A stretch of DNA of 64,000 nt from Marsupella aquatica (Eukaryota; Marchantiophyta). Below the pieces are notes generated by a model. That model did not search any database. It saw only the letters and a list, made by a program, of their open reading frames with translations, and had not been told where the DNA came from. The DNA lies in assembly GCA_973895155.1 (NCBI GenBank), contig OZ316897.1, forward strand, positions 14,074,001 to 14,138,000, written 5' to 3'. Below are positions 36,304 to 47,740 of the stretch, piece after piece (the stretch's first letter is position 1; the number at the start of each line of letters is the position of its first letter). The position numbers and the translations under genes are program-made.

Positions 36304-36500
36304 TTCAAACACGAAAAGACTTAACACGACCCCTCTAAGTTCTAAAAGACTTAACAGGACCCCTGTGTGACAAAAAGACTTAACAGGCCCCTGTGCCTAC
36401 CTATTTTCCTCAGATCTTGATGGCATTTTACTCACAAGGGTCTGGTTAAGTCCAGGAGATGCCAGAGGGGTCCCGTTTAGTCCTTGTTTGGATTTCTACG
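36304..36500. mobile_element. MITE with multiplied left terminal repeat
   Basis: The phrase aaaagacttaacaggacccc appears three times in tandem (36313-36395, the first with a cacgacccc variant). Its complement, aggggtcccgtttagtcc, occurs once at about 36464. The insertion interrupts segment X-Y of the duplicated block, whose other copy lacks it, so its limits are defined by comparison. Confidence 0.6.
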
Positions 36501-36789
36501 GTGACAGGTGTTTAGAGTACAAAATACTCTACTTTCATACAAAGGGCATTCTGTGACCCCCTTTTCAGTTGAAGAGTTTGGATCGAGATTCCATCCAAAA
36601 CATCAAAGAGTCACAAAAAAGATGAAAGATACTCAGGAGTATGGAATAGGAGCTTCTGACTCAGTTGGGGGGAAAATCGTATGTCATTTGATGGACATGT
36701 TTCAGAAACCATTGTTCTGAGATTCGTTATAGATTGGGTTTGGCGAATTCGCCCAGAAGTACGAAGGAATCGTGGCAACCACGCCCCAC

Positions 36790-39700
36790 ATGTCTGCAGA
36801 TTTGGGATTTGGCTCGAGGTGGAGTGCTTTGGGGCGATTGCGATCAGTGTGGCAGGGCGGTGGAGGTGGAGGTGGCGGAGGTGGAGCACTCAGTTCCTGG
36901 ACGCCGTTGCTCTCCATAAGGCGACGACCTTGCTCCTGTTTCTTCCCTGCGGCCACTGTTGCTGCTTCAGCTGCTTCTGCTGCAGCGATGAAAGAAGACA
37001 ACCGAGACGAAGTGAAAGAAATTGTTCTGGATAGGGCGAGGTTCAAGCAACAGCTCCGCTTGCGAGCCGTCCGCATTCCCAAACAGCATGCACATTTCGT
37101 ATCCAAATCATTGTCCAGGTATTGTGCGTTGTTGTCTGGTTTGTTTCACCTGTTATGGATTGCTGATTTCTGCACCTCTCCATTCATTCAGTGGGTGCCC
37201 CGAGTACTATCATTGGCGCGTGTTTAATCGGTCAATGATGGTTACTAGCTAAAATGCTTTTCATACATTGGAGTAATGTTGTCCCGGTACTCAGGACAAA
37301 CGTTTATCGTCAGTATACTCAACCCTTAAACCCTAAACCCTAAAACCTTACACACTCATCAAATATACAACAACCTAAAAATGTATTTGGAAACTTCTCC
37401 TCCGCAATTCCTGCATCAAATTGCAGCTCTGATTATGCCGGGCTACAATGAGTACTCACACCTGCGATTTGTGGCGATCATTCTTTCATACCTTCGTTCA
37501 TTTCTCCCAACAGTTCAGAGTGCTTCGTTAACCCCTGAAAACTAGGACTTTTAAACCTAGGGCCCATGCTTGTCTCTAGTTATTTTTTGCCCCCGAATGT
37601 GCAACAAAGTCGGTCCAGTACAATATCTCGTAATCCACCTCCTTTGTTGAAAGTGTCCTCCATAAGATTTATTCTTGGAATGGACTATTGTCTAAAAGGA
37701 AAGTGTGTCTGGAATTGTCCAACTGACAGGTTTACTCTGGAAAGACCCAAGCTGAAGCACGTCATTCACGACCCAGAGAATACCGAAAATCGCCTAGTCC
37801 TTCTGGCCGAGCACACTGATGGATCTGGTGATTGCTTCGATCCTCCCTGGCTTCTCTCCCACAGAAATTTGCACAATGATGAAACGTATCTGTAAGTTGG
37901 TCCCAGTTGCTGGTGCTCTCACTTGCTATTGTTCTCTCTGTCTCGCTTTGTGTAACTTCTAAGTGTAACTTCTAATTTGACATCTTATGTTCCTGGCTTC
38001 CTAAGAGCGCTATTGCGGTTTGGACTTGCAGATGTCCTGGAAGAAAAACTAGCTGAAATAAGAAAGAGTCTATCACTGGATATAATTTCTCATCAGATTG
38101 ACTTGGACTACAGATACTATTCTGTAGGTGAGTGGTTCCCTCACAACAATCTTATGATCTTTTTATTTTTCCGTCGTATAATGCACTTGCATTCATCTGA
38201 GTCAGTCATATCCGGTTTCACACATGCAGGGGTGCTCACTAAGAGTGACGTCCTTACGCTCTTCCTTTCAGGTGGGCTAAGAATTGCTAATGAGTAATTC
38301 CATGGGTTTTACAGAGCAAGTATTGAAGGAGATTCTTCCCGAAGGATGGAAAGTGCCAGCATCTTTTGAAACAGTTGGTAAATTATCTATCTTTGATGAA
38401 GCTTTTATCTGAGTGAGCATGATAAAAAATGGAACATTTTTGCTTAGCAATTCCCGTTATGCTAAGCCTTGTCCTTTGTATGACGTGACAGCGGTCAGAC
38501 CTTAACCTGTATCTTATTGCATGCCTTCGACAATAAGAACATTATATGAATTGCGGGGTAGGAAAATATCTAAGAATGCACTCATTGCGAAGAGATACTT
38601 GGAAAACCGGTTTCTTGACTAGTCAGCCGCGGTTTGATTTTCATTGGGTAGTAGCTTCCTCACCGTCAAGTATTCGTGGACTCCCTTCGTGCCTTATCTG
38701 GACTATTCCGATTTCATACTGTCTCTGGATCTCTCTGTCAAGTTTAGTCACATATAATTTTGATGAACTTCTTGAATGCTTGTATACCCAAATGTACGAA
38801 TTGCGTCTTTGATTTAGGTTTATTTACGGTTGTCTCTGAAATGTATACAATTCTTTCAGACACAAATTTCTCCCTGTAGAAGTGCGAGGACTCTGATGCA
38901 ATACAACCTTGATCTCATGCTTAAAAAGTACGCTTTAGTGTTGCAGGCCATATAGCTCATCTCAACTTGACAGACGAGTTGCTTCCGTACAGGAAAATCA
39001 TTGCAGAGGTTTTCCTTGATGTAAGTGCTCTATGACAAGGCATCTCCACACTGTTTGTTACCTGTGATAGTTCTTGCTGGCCTTTGCATCCATGTGAAAG
39101 CTAAAAACGACTTGAAACTTGCCGTGGCAGAAAAATCAACCGAAGATAAGAACGATTGTCAACAAAGTTGGTACAATTTCAAACGAGTTTAGAGTTCCTA
39201 CATGGGAGGTTCTTGGTGGAGATGCCAATCTCGTTACCGAAGTCAAACAGCATAATGCAATTTTTCGTCTGGATTTCGGTCTCGTCTACTGGAATTCGAG
39301 ATTGGAGTTTGAACATAAACGATTATGTTCTGATTTCCGACCCGGCCAGGTCATATTGGACATGTTTGCTGGGATAGGGCCGTTCGCAATTCCAGCAGCC
39401 CAACAAGGCTGTGCAGTATTTGCAAATGACCTGAATCCAGCAAGTATACAGTATTTGAAGGTCAACTCGACAATCAATAAAGTAGCAGGGAGTATCAAAG
39501 CATACAACCTGGACGCTCGTGAGTTTATGAGAAACCTCCAGAGGAGAGAAGTTGCTGAATCAGCCGAAAAAATCGAGGGTAGCTTTAATGGATCAATCTG
39601 TGAAAAGTCTACCCTTCCACAGGTCAATTCTCAGACACCTTCAGTTGGAGAAACTGGAGGAGATTCAATTGGTGAGATCTCTGTTGGTTGGACATAACAT

Positions 39701-41497
39701 ATATTTCCGTCAAATGTTTTGACTACTTGGAAAATTGGTGAAGATTCCCTTCAGTGGACAGGTAGATATCGCATTTGTATAACTAATAGCTTGTGGTGTC
39801 CGAGAATAGGAGCTTTCATGTTTCTGTCCTTTGTGATAGCTTTCAGAATTTTGTGAATTTTTGGCCAAATCTGGAAGCGGAAGAAAGGTAACTTCCACTA
39901 TCTCAAAGGCGTAGTAACTACCACTATCCAGGAACGCATAGCAGATAGGAAGGTCAAGCATGACTAATAATGTAGAGTACAGGCACATGGTGTTTAATTT
40001 TATTGCTGAGTACTATCTAGATTAACGTCAGTTCTGAAGATGATCCTCCTTCTAGCATCATTATTCTTGACTTAATTGGGATGGGGCCAGTTGACGGGGA
40101 GCAGGTCAAGCAGGGGGTGGTGAAGCGGAAATCAGGGACTGCAAAAGGCCTCAACGCTATTAGCATAGCGATGTCTGAAGCCAACCCGTGGGAACTTTTC
40201 CATCACGTTGTCATGAATCTACCAGCTTCTGCATTAGAGTTTCTTGGTGAGGAAGGAATCTCTCTTGGTCAATCGATGTCTATTACTTTCCCTTTATGGG
40301 AAGAGACTTCATTGTGGTAGGAGTTCATGTTTTTATTTTGCTGGACATCCAGGGAAATGCAACAGAGATGAGTTGGTTTTTCGTTTTATGTTCTTTTGTT
40401 CCTCTAGCATTGCATTAATTTATTAGCTTATTCCAACGTCCATGTAAGCAAGCAAAAGCCACCGTATTATCATTGAAAGTCCTTCCTTGCAGATGTCTTC
40501 CAGGGACTCCTCTCAAGGGATACATGGAAAGGTCCATTGCCTCGAGTCCATTGTTACTGCTTCATGCGGGCGTCTGAAACGACTGGAGATGTAGTCAAGG
40601 TATTCTTCTTCCTCTTGATGTTTACAAGCTGAATGGCTCTCTCTATCTAAGCTTCTGGAATCGAGTCAACATTGTACGTAAGATGGAAGCATTGAATGGC
40701 TCTACCCCTGAGATCACGAGGATCAACAGAGTCGGGTCATATAAATCGTTTGACTTCGTGCTCATTGCTTGACGGTTTCCCGTGTTTTCCAGACTCTGTT
40801 CTCCAACGATGTAGTTGTCACTTAAAGTGCATCTTAGTTCATCAGTATCAGGTGCATTGGGTATATACTTGTATATATGATGTGATAATTATACTTACAG
40901 TGGTATTGATTGGCCAGCGCGCGGAAACTATTTTGGGTGGGAATATCGAGGATCCTCAAGTTTGGACTGTTCGAGACGTTGCTCCAAATAAGGTACAAAA
41001 GTGTAATGTTCATTTGGTTAGGATGTTTCCGTCTCAGTCAAACTTACCACTTCGTGAATAATATCTCACGTGATCTAGAATTGAATATCATTCAATATGT
41101 TAATGACTAAATACGTTCAAATACCAGTGAGAGTTTTTGCAAGAACCACCAGTTTGGGTAGTAGGATTCCTCTCGAAGAATAATTACTACACAATACTGG
41201 GATAGGTGATTTCTCGGTTACTGCTAAGTTGTGCAAGATTCTGACAATGACTTAACGGCTGAAAGCCTACTCGCTGCATATCTTCAAACTCGCAGATAAG
41301 TTGGATTGACTCTCTGTGTGCTATCAATGCAGATTATGCTTTGTGTCAGTTTTGATTTGCCAGAGCAGGTTGCATTCAGAGAACAAGGGTTGGCCAAACA
41401 GCACACGGCGGTGGATCCAGATAATCATGAGTCTGGACTTGAGCCGTCTGCTCAGTATGAAGAGGTTCAAAGCAAACGACTAAGAACTGAGAGCTAA
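36790..41497 (+). CDS. TRM5: tRNA (guanine37-N1)-methyltransferase, TRM5 type, 11 exons
   Basis: Makes m1G37 next to the anticodon of tRNAs using S-adenosylmethionine, preventing frameshifting. Exons by frame and GT-AG consensus: 36790-37118, 37730-37827, 38032-38127, 38315-38377, 38947-39020, 39131-39671, 39847-39887, 40021-40246, 40493-40599, 40918-40992, 41333-41497; all phases match, giving 604 residues. Visible motifs: [12 protein letters not shown] at about 111-122, [19 protein letters not shown] at 266-284, the SAM-binding loop [14 protein letters not shown] at 297-310, NDLNP at 319-323, and [10 protein letters not shown] near 480-489, followed by [18 protein letters not shown]. The first ATG of the frame is 36790; a second in-frame ATG at 36988 would drop a Gly/Arg/Ala-rich leader that looks like an organelle presequence, so dual products are possible. 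A telobox lies in intron 1. The protein is longer than human or yeast TRM5 because of the leader and a Ser/Glu-rich insert at about 365-470. Confidence 0.9.
37322..37347. promoter_or_regulatory. Telobox (AAACCCTAAACCC) in TRM5 intron 1
   Basis: The run ttaaaccctaaaccctaaaa, two and a half plant telomere units, lies about 200 bases into the first intron. In plants such teloboxes are common near the 5' ends of genes for translation and cell growth, consistent with a tRNA-modification gene. An interstitial telomere scar is the alternative. Confidence 0.6.
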
Positions 41498-43868
41498 ACA
41501 AATGATATTTTTGTAATATATTTAGGAACGGGAATCATTGTTCTATTTTTTCTCATCAAAAGATCGAGATTTCAATCAGGCTTCCGCGGTCTGGTTTCAG
41601 ATTAGTCTCCATGTGTCGAGGGGGTTCGTCCACAGAGCCTGGGTCATCTTGTCCATTGGATGTTATTTTGTTGTAAGCTTTAGGAATTTGCGTCTAGGGG
41701 GCGTCGAGAGGGTTTTTCCTTGGTGTTTTATTGCATTTTCTGAATGGGAATTAAGCCAAAGTGTCCATCAAAGTTTGAAACTTCCCCTCGTTCTTTCATA
41801 ATCATGAAAGGATTCTCCAAACCTTGCAGCTCGGGAGGATTCCACATGAGTAAAAGGAAGGCGTGGGTACGTTTAATGCACATTTCAAGGGTCTTTGATG
41901 ACTTTAAAAGCGGCTACTACTTGTCCCATGTTGAAATCCGTTGTCTGCTGCAAAACTGTTCGGGTTCCTTATCTCGAAGTCATTCCTTATCAGCAAACAA
42001 GTAATCGTCCTTGGGAATTGATCATCCACTATTTTATATCATATCAGGTTATTCAGCGAATGTCCCATTTTAATTTTCTACGGAGTCCTCTTATAAAGGG
42101 GGCCCCGAAGAATTCGATGAAGTACGTCAATTCTTCCCAGGACGACAAAAATCCCTTGAATAGAAATTCAGATTATTCCCAAAGATGAGTGGCTGTTGGG
42201 CTACATCATAGGAAAACATCTAAAACATCGCTATCAATCGACTAACGGAAAAAGCTGTTGCCGTTAAGAGGAACATGTCGATTGAATTCACAGAAGAACA
42301 ACCCGACTCGAGCTTGATGATCCGTAGGGTCAACTTGAGCATACTACTGCGAGTTGTGTCCGTCAATTTTATTTTTGCTTCGTGCAGTCTTCATCATCTT
42401 GTGATCTTATCTGATGACGACGGATTCTTTGAAAAATGAAGTGGACCCTCGCATGGGCTGTAGTATTCTTAAGCAGAGACATTTGTTGTGTACAACGAAA
42501 AAACAGATGAATCTCGAGTTTCCAGCCAGCACTATCGCTGAAGTTCCTTCGAAAATGGCAGATGGGAGACGGAATCTATCGCACATGGACGTTTGTTTGA
42601 CGTAATCTCAGAATTGGGTCACCATTTTTTGTGTAGAACAATATCATGAGAGTAGCGCCAATCGATAACGCATGCTCATGGTAATGGCGTACTGATGAGT
42701 CCAATTATTCTCGCCAATGCTGAGCAGTGCTTCTGTAGAATGCACTGGCGAGACGCTCACATTGAATGATTGCAGTATTAATTTCGAGGTAAAGTTTTTT
42801 TCGCTGAGATGAGTCCGAAACTCTAGCATCGCTTAGACTTGGATCCTTCGCTTTTTCACATCTTCTCCGACTCTCTCAAAATATATCGTGCGTCGTTCAA
42901 GAGTTGGGTTGCCGACAGCCTCTCTCGTATGAATGTCTACAAAACAACAAGCTGACTAAATTTATACAACGCTGGCGAAGCCTGTCTATTGATCACGGTG
43001 AGATGATTAGGGTCGTCTGGACGAGTTTGCTTGGGATCTTTTGGCTCAAGTCGTACGACTCAACTGTCCCGGTATTTCCTTGTTCCAGAGAGCCAAGAAA
43101 ATGGGAGGGGACGAATTCCATTGACGCTTCTACCCACGGACAATCTGTTGACTGGGAGTTGACCTGTTGTTTATTGAATTCCACTAGACTAGCATAAATT
43201 TGAAAATTAAGTAACACCCACGCTTCGTGTAGATAGGTGAACTGGTTTGGAAGTTAGTAGTGCACAAATCCTTGTCATATCCCTTAATGCATACCTTCAA
43301 TATTTCTCAACATTTGGTTGTTTGTGTATTGAATTCTGTGGTGAATTGCAGACACTTTTGTGGCCAGTGCAACATCATTTTCTGACCTGTTTACTTCTCA
43401 AACTACGACAATTTCTACAGTTTAGTCGATATTCCACTATGGCCTGCCATTTCAGGAAGCTCCCTCTCCTAAATGGAAACATTAGTAGACATGGCACCTC
43501 ATTAGCAATCAGTCAAAGACTGTTCACTCCTTTCGAAGAGTGCAAGGTCAATGAAGCTGCTAAAAGAGCAACAAGAAACGAAACAGCCCGCCCTCCTCGC
43601 AGATGCAAGGTAAATGAATGAAGAATTAAACCAAAGCAAGAGTCATACACTTTCCTGTCTTACAGCGACCACCTCGCTAGGGTAACACAAAAACTTTACA
43701 GGGACGAGAGTGATTTCGCCTAATTTATCCCTGCCCGGGAGCAGAAAGAGACACAACACAAAGTGCACTTTCTTAATTTTCTGCTCACAGAATGAAAAGC
43801 ACTTCTGTCTGTCATATCCCCGCAGTGCTGTCGAAACCTGGGCAAGACATTGAGGTAATGCTGATTCC
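41498..43868. other. TRM5-petM intergenic stretch
   Basis: Lies between the 3' ends of two convergent genes. ORFs of up to 124 codons on the plus strand (for example 43247-43621) show no recognisable family. Probably the TRM5 3' UTR, petM 3' UTR and spacer; no canonical AATAAA is evident close to either stop. Confidence 0.45.
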
Positions 43869-43870
43869 TA

Positions 43871-44254
43871 CTACTCTGATTCTTCGATGGCTGCCTCCAC
43901 ACGAAGAAGAATGAATCCAATGGCGATGCCAATCAGCACTAAAGCGCTCATGATGGGGACAACAGTTAAGATTTCGGAGCCCACATCACACGTTGAGGCT
44001 AAAGCGCCTCCTTTCGATGATGCACCAGTTTTCGCAGAGCAGCGCGCCCTGACATTAGCAAATTGTTGCTCTGTGCTTAGGCTCAAACCCAGTGCCATCA
44101 CATCATTTTGAGCCTTGAGGCCACCATGAAGACTCAATCTCCTTATTCCTGCAGCCCTGTCTCCAGAAGACCTGCTGCCGGCAGCAGCACCCTTCCTAGA
44201 GCTCACAATTGAAGCACTTGCCAAAGACCCCGCGGCTGCTACTACTGCTGCCAT
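43871..44254 (-). CDS. petM: PetM, cytochrome b6f complex subunit VII, with chloroplast transit peptide
   Basis: A single-exon 127-codon gene. Residues 1 to about 72 are Ala/Ser/Arg-rich and acid-poor, as in stromal transit peptides, with VRARCSA near the likely cleavage region. The C-terminus (about 91-127) is the mature protein: a short stretch, one membrane span at about 96-118 (ILTVVPIMSALVLIGIAIGF), then LLRVEAAIEESE. The GFxLLRVE ending after one span is typical of eukaryotic PetM (Chlamydomonas and plants). PetM is a small peripheral helix of the b6f complex in thylakoids, encoded in the nucleus in plants. It points toward TRM5. The upstream side carries CT-rich (on the coding strand) microsatellites. 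Another one-helix thylakoid protein is possible but fits less well. Confidence 0.78.
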   Translation of the reverse strand: MAAVVAAAGSLASASIVSSRKGAAAGSRSSGDRAAGIRRLSLHGGLKAQNDVMALGLSLSTEQQFANVRARCSAKTGASSKGGALASTCDVGSEILTVVPIMSALVLIGIAIGFILLRVEAAIEESE

Positions 44255-44308
44255 CCTGAGTGGAGGGAATCATTCCAATAACAATACTGTCAGTTGTCGG
44301 AACAACAG

Positions 44309-44340
44309 AGGAGAGGAGAGGAGAGGTGAGGAGAGGAGAT
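44309..44340. repeat. GAGGA-type pyrimidine/purine microsatellite upstream of petM
   Basis: Repeated ggaga/gaggagag units; on the petM coding strand this is a CT-rich tract 55-86 bases upstream of the start codon, where plant core promoters often have pyrimidine-rich patches. Confidence 0.6.
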
Positions 44341-44645
44341 TGAATCCCTGAAGCTCATCAAACTAAGAACGGAACACCAGCCTCTTGCATCAAATTCAAA
44401 AGGAGCCCGCCCAGCCCTACAATGCCCTGCCATGCCCTATCTGTACAACCTCTGGCAAAAAATCAATCCGAACGGGGAGCAGCCCTTGAAGTTTCTTCCA
44501 TCCAAACCAGCAATCCAAATATTGCAGAATCACAATCAGTGGGCTACAGAGCTATGGTACTTGTCACGAAAACGCCCAGCACGACAATTGAGGTGACCTT
44601 TTCACAGCATTCACGTTCCTTGTTTCAGCCAACCCACGTTACACC

Positions 44646-44732
44646 GGCCATGGACACAGACATTCAGAGAGAGTGACAGAGAGTGCTTTCTGTTGAATTC
44701 AACAAACAATTAAAACCCAAAGAGAGAAAGAG

Positions 44733-44763
<31 letters not shown>

Positions 44764-44995
44764 GAGAAAGAAAGAAGGAGAGAAAGAGAGCTGGAGAAGC
44801 TGGCCGACCTGCCTGCCGAAGTGTTCACAATCCTTGCAACAGAAAACCCACATTGGAGCGGCCATGGACAGAGCCCGAAACAGAGACAGAGAGAGGGAGG
44901 AGCTACTTTCAATTGGATTCAACACAACATTCAAATGCCATAGAGGGGGAGAGAGGGAGCTGGAGGACAATGGCCGACTTGCCTGCCGAGATGCT
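44646..44995. repeat. Direct duplication with (GAAA)n expansion in one copy
   Basis: Copy 1 (44646-44830) and copy 2 (44860-44995) both run from ggccatggacacag/gagc through agagagag, a tt.aattcaacaaa/cacaaca block, gagctggag, and ggccgac.tgcctgccga. Copy 1 carries a (GAAA)n/(GAGA)n tract at 44720-44790 that copy 2 lacks. Confidence 0.7.
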
Positions 44996-45218
44996 GAAAG
45001 GTGGGGAGGGGCACGGAACAAGTAAAGATTTCGCTGCTCTCGGCCTTCTCTGCCTGCTGTTGCTGATGATGCTGTCCACAACGCACGAACAACAGACGCA
45101 GAGATCGATTTCGATGCGAGATGAGCGAATGTGGGACACCCACTACTGTCACTGCCTGTCACTACGGCCTCAGGTCCCGAGAGCTCGATGGGCAGGGGAA
45201 AGCAAAATGTGTGGATAG
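44970..45218 (+). CDS. Tentative small ORF with a hydrophobic segment, divergent from petM
   Basis: An 82-codon frame starts MADLPAEMLKGG. It contains the hydrophobic run FAALGLLCLLLLMML at about 22-36 and ends with a Cys-containing basic tail (HYCHC, RPQVPRARW). It could encode a small secreted or membrane peptide, but I recognise no family, and the start lies inside the duplicated block above. Chance ORF is the main alternative. Confidence 0.2.
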   Translation: MADLPAEMLKGGEGHGTSKDFAALGLLCLLLLMMLSTTHEQQTQRSISMRDERMWDTHYCHCLSLRPQVPRARWAGESKMCG

Positions 45219-47035
45219 TCGAGGATGAGCTCACCTTTGGATAGGGTAAGATCTTCCGGGCTCACCGGAGAGAAAGGGGTTACCCTTGTTGGGATAGAGC
45301 ATTCTAGTATTGGGATAGAGCATCTGTCATTTTTTTCCCCCTTGTTTTTTTTTTCCCCTAATTCGCCAAGGTGGCCATCAGGCATGTTTTTGGGGGTGAA
45401 ATTAGCCCATCACTTATCTGATAAACAGCAGGCTGATGATACTGGGGATGAAATTTTAAAAATTCTGTTTCATTTGCCACCACCTAATGCACTATGGGGG
45501 AGTGTTAGCCAGGAAATAGTCTAGAATATTCAGAAAGTAGTGTATAATTGCAAGAAAAATACTCCATCCCCAGACCTGTTCTTTGTCTGTAGGGTCAAAT
45601 AGTAGCCACCTTGGCTAATGTTTGAAAACAAGAAAAAAAAATGGCTGGTGGCTAGCCACCTTGGCTAATGTATAAAAACAATTAAAAAAATGGCTGATGG
45701 CCATGGGGCTGTGTATGGAAAAATTGGGTACCATGATCAAAAAGTCATTTAAACTTGACCACAATGTCATGTTGACACAACGCCTGGGCCCTGCCATTTG
45801 AGTTGGACAGTGTGGTTCAACGTATTTCCCTTCCTTTATTCACATGCCATTTGAACACAACTTCCATTTTTGAACATGACGTCTCAAGTACAAAAATTGT
45901 AAACCAGGTACTTTAGTCAAAAGTTGCAGAGTGGATTCAATGGTGGCGAATAAGCCCGGAAGATAAGCACTAGTCAAATAGAGCTCCCCATTGCCCACTA
46001 TTCGAATAAGAGAAGACGGTAGCACTAGAAGGATGACAGGAACTCTACAAAAAGCATCTACTGTAGTTATGCACTACGGATAGTTGATAGTACAGTCACT
46101 TTCTCCTGAATGATCCAGCAGAGTGGATTCAATGGTGGCAAATGGAACAGAACTAAATCTTAGTATCATTGCTGGCTGTCAAGAGTTGGAAAGGGCGTTG
46201 AGGGTAGGGTAAAGGGCATAGATGACCATCTGATAGTGAAACCTGGTTAGATGTTCACTTGATGGTTTGGTTGTTTCAGGCTAATGACCAGTAGAAGACA
46301 AAATGCCAAAATAGTAATTAAACTAAAAGAGTGGCACAAGATCTAATTATACAAAGAGGAGTGGCAATGTAACAAATCTCAGAAGGGGAGGAAACCCTTA
46401 CTCCAAGGAGACCTAGTATTCCTGCCCACTGGAAAGTTAAGAGAAGCTCTCAAGGCCCTGGAACTCCTGCGCGCCCATGGGCAAAACAAAAAGAAGCATA
46501 GATGACCATCTGATGGTGAAAATTAAGAGAAGCTCAAGACCCGAGAACTCCTGCCCGAATGAAAAGCAAAGAAAGCTTGAGGCCCAGGAACTTCTGTCCC
46601 CACGCAGAGAAAAAACGAAATGGGAGAAACTCTATCTCCCAAGAGTCACAACTCCCATCAGCAAAATTAGATGTACTCTAGTGCAAATTCAGTTTGCGCA
46701 TCAAGTAAGTCATTATGAAATTTTTGGATCTAACCAGAAAACTATGTTTTAGAGTGCTTATGAAATCAGTAAAATTAATCAGTAAAATTTACAAATAAGT
46801 GCTAATGAGTTTATCCAAATCTTGATGAATGCCGTGAAAGTTACAAGAGAAAATTCACAAAGGGTTATAAGTGTAAGGTTACTCATCTTCTCAAGGGGAC
46901 TATGGGATGTAATCCCCATGAATGAGCCCCTAGGGGTACAGCCATGGCCCTCTAGTGGCCATGGATTATGAGTGTATTGCTCCTGGCTAGTGTAGTTTTT
47001 GCTTTATTTTGACTTGAAAATTTTGCCCAAAATTG
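45219..47035. other. Repeat-rich non-coding stretch
   Basis: Contains a 50-bp tandem duplication at 45603-45702 (tagccaccttggctaatgt then aaatggctg). A 21-bp direct repeat cagagtggattcaatggtgg occurs at about 45928 and 46120. A loosely triplicated block at 46436-46620 carries the phrases agagaagctc, gaactcctgc and catagatgaccatctgat. No gene is recognised. Confidence 0.5.
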
Positions 47036-47039
47036 GATA

Positions 47040-47740
47040 ACCCTCCCTCAATCAGGACTGGTCCTAAGTACTCTTGGTGCCCAAATGCCTACACAGAACT
47101 CTACAAGCAAGCAACTTGGTGCCCCTATCACCGCCTGCACGGGCGCCTGTGGCAACTCCCATATGAAGCCGTACCTGGTCCTCAGCATGACTGTCGCTCA
47201 ATGGCCCTTGTTGCATGCACAAGCAACCAACCCCATTGGTAAGTAGCCCATCCTGATCTCAAGCTCAATAGTTGTTGGTAAGTAGGTTGCCAGCCGATAT
47301 AGCCTCCCAGACCTGTGTGGCCTTGCCATAACTGAAACTATCTAAGGTTGACACCCATCATTTGTCCATAATAGTCCCAAAAGGCCAAGTGTTCATTCCG
47401 CACCAACCAAACATCTATGGCCTTGAGCCCAAGATGAGCTCTTCCTCAAGCTCTCATAACTGATAATGTCGATCTAGGGGTCCTGACGGTCCACTCCGAG
47501 TCCAGCCCATCTCATGGCCCGACTAGCTCCTAACATCAGTCGGTCCCTTGTGCTCTAGCTTAGTGTCTTGCTTTTGCTAGAGCAATGCTTCCTTGCTCTC
47601 AAGTCTCCTCATGCTTAGACCCCCGCTTGGTATCCTTTTGGCTAGTCATCCCGAGCCTGGATGATAGAGGAGCTAGCTTGGCATCAGATTCAGCGACGCG
47701 GGAGCTAAGTGGTAGGCTGGGGAGTCAAGTTTCGCAACTT
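47040..47740 (-). repeat. Dispersed repeat A, copy 2 (inverted)
   Basis: The reverse complement aligns with 2585-3140 (ordered anchors cacttagctcc, agctcct, taagcatgaggagactt, actaagctag, gcttgagg, agagctcatct, ctcaaggcca). The adjacent sequence at 46880-46960 contains an imperfect palindrome (ggggactatgggatgtaatc, ccctagggg) of the type often seen in LTRs. Confidence 0.6.

Larger units (their letters stand above)
35095..36715. repeat. Tandem duplication of a promoter-proximal block, each copy split by a different insertion
   Basis: Three segments occur twice in the same order. X: 35120-35195 and 36205-36295 (gagatcacatcca, ccttttgct, gtaagatt.ctaag). Y: 35205-35250 and 36505-36550 (tttagagtaca, tactttcatacaaa). 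Z: 36046-36215 and 36552-36715 (gagattccatcc, aataggagcttct, atgtcattt/gtgtcattt). In copy 1 about 0.8 kb containing a retroelement remnant separates Y from Z. In copy 2 a MITE separates X from Y. The TRM5 start codon lies 75 bases downstream. Confidence 0.7.

Noticed and set aside
36702-37106. 134-codon minus-strand ORF opposite TRM5 exon 1
   Set aside because: Antisense shadow of a GC-rich coding exon with a Pro run from the complementary Gly tract.
37828-37895. Extension of TRM5 exon 2 to the GTAAGT at 37892
   Set aside because: The donor is strong, but its phase is incompatible with the next conserved exon, whereas the GTGATT at 37828 joins in frame.
39671-40045. Direct splice from 39671 to an AG at 40039 in TRM5
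   Set aside because: Phase would fit, but it skips a stronger acceptor at 40020 and a phase-perfect 41-nt exon with good splice sites.
44710-45234. 174-codon minus-strand ORF upstream of petM
   Set aside because: Its sequence is largely Ser/Leu/Phe runs from the GAAA/GAGA microsatellite; no family features.
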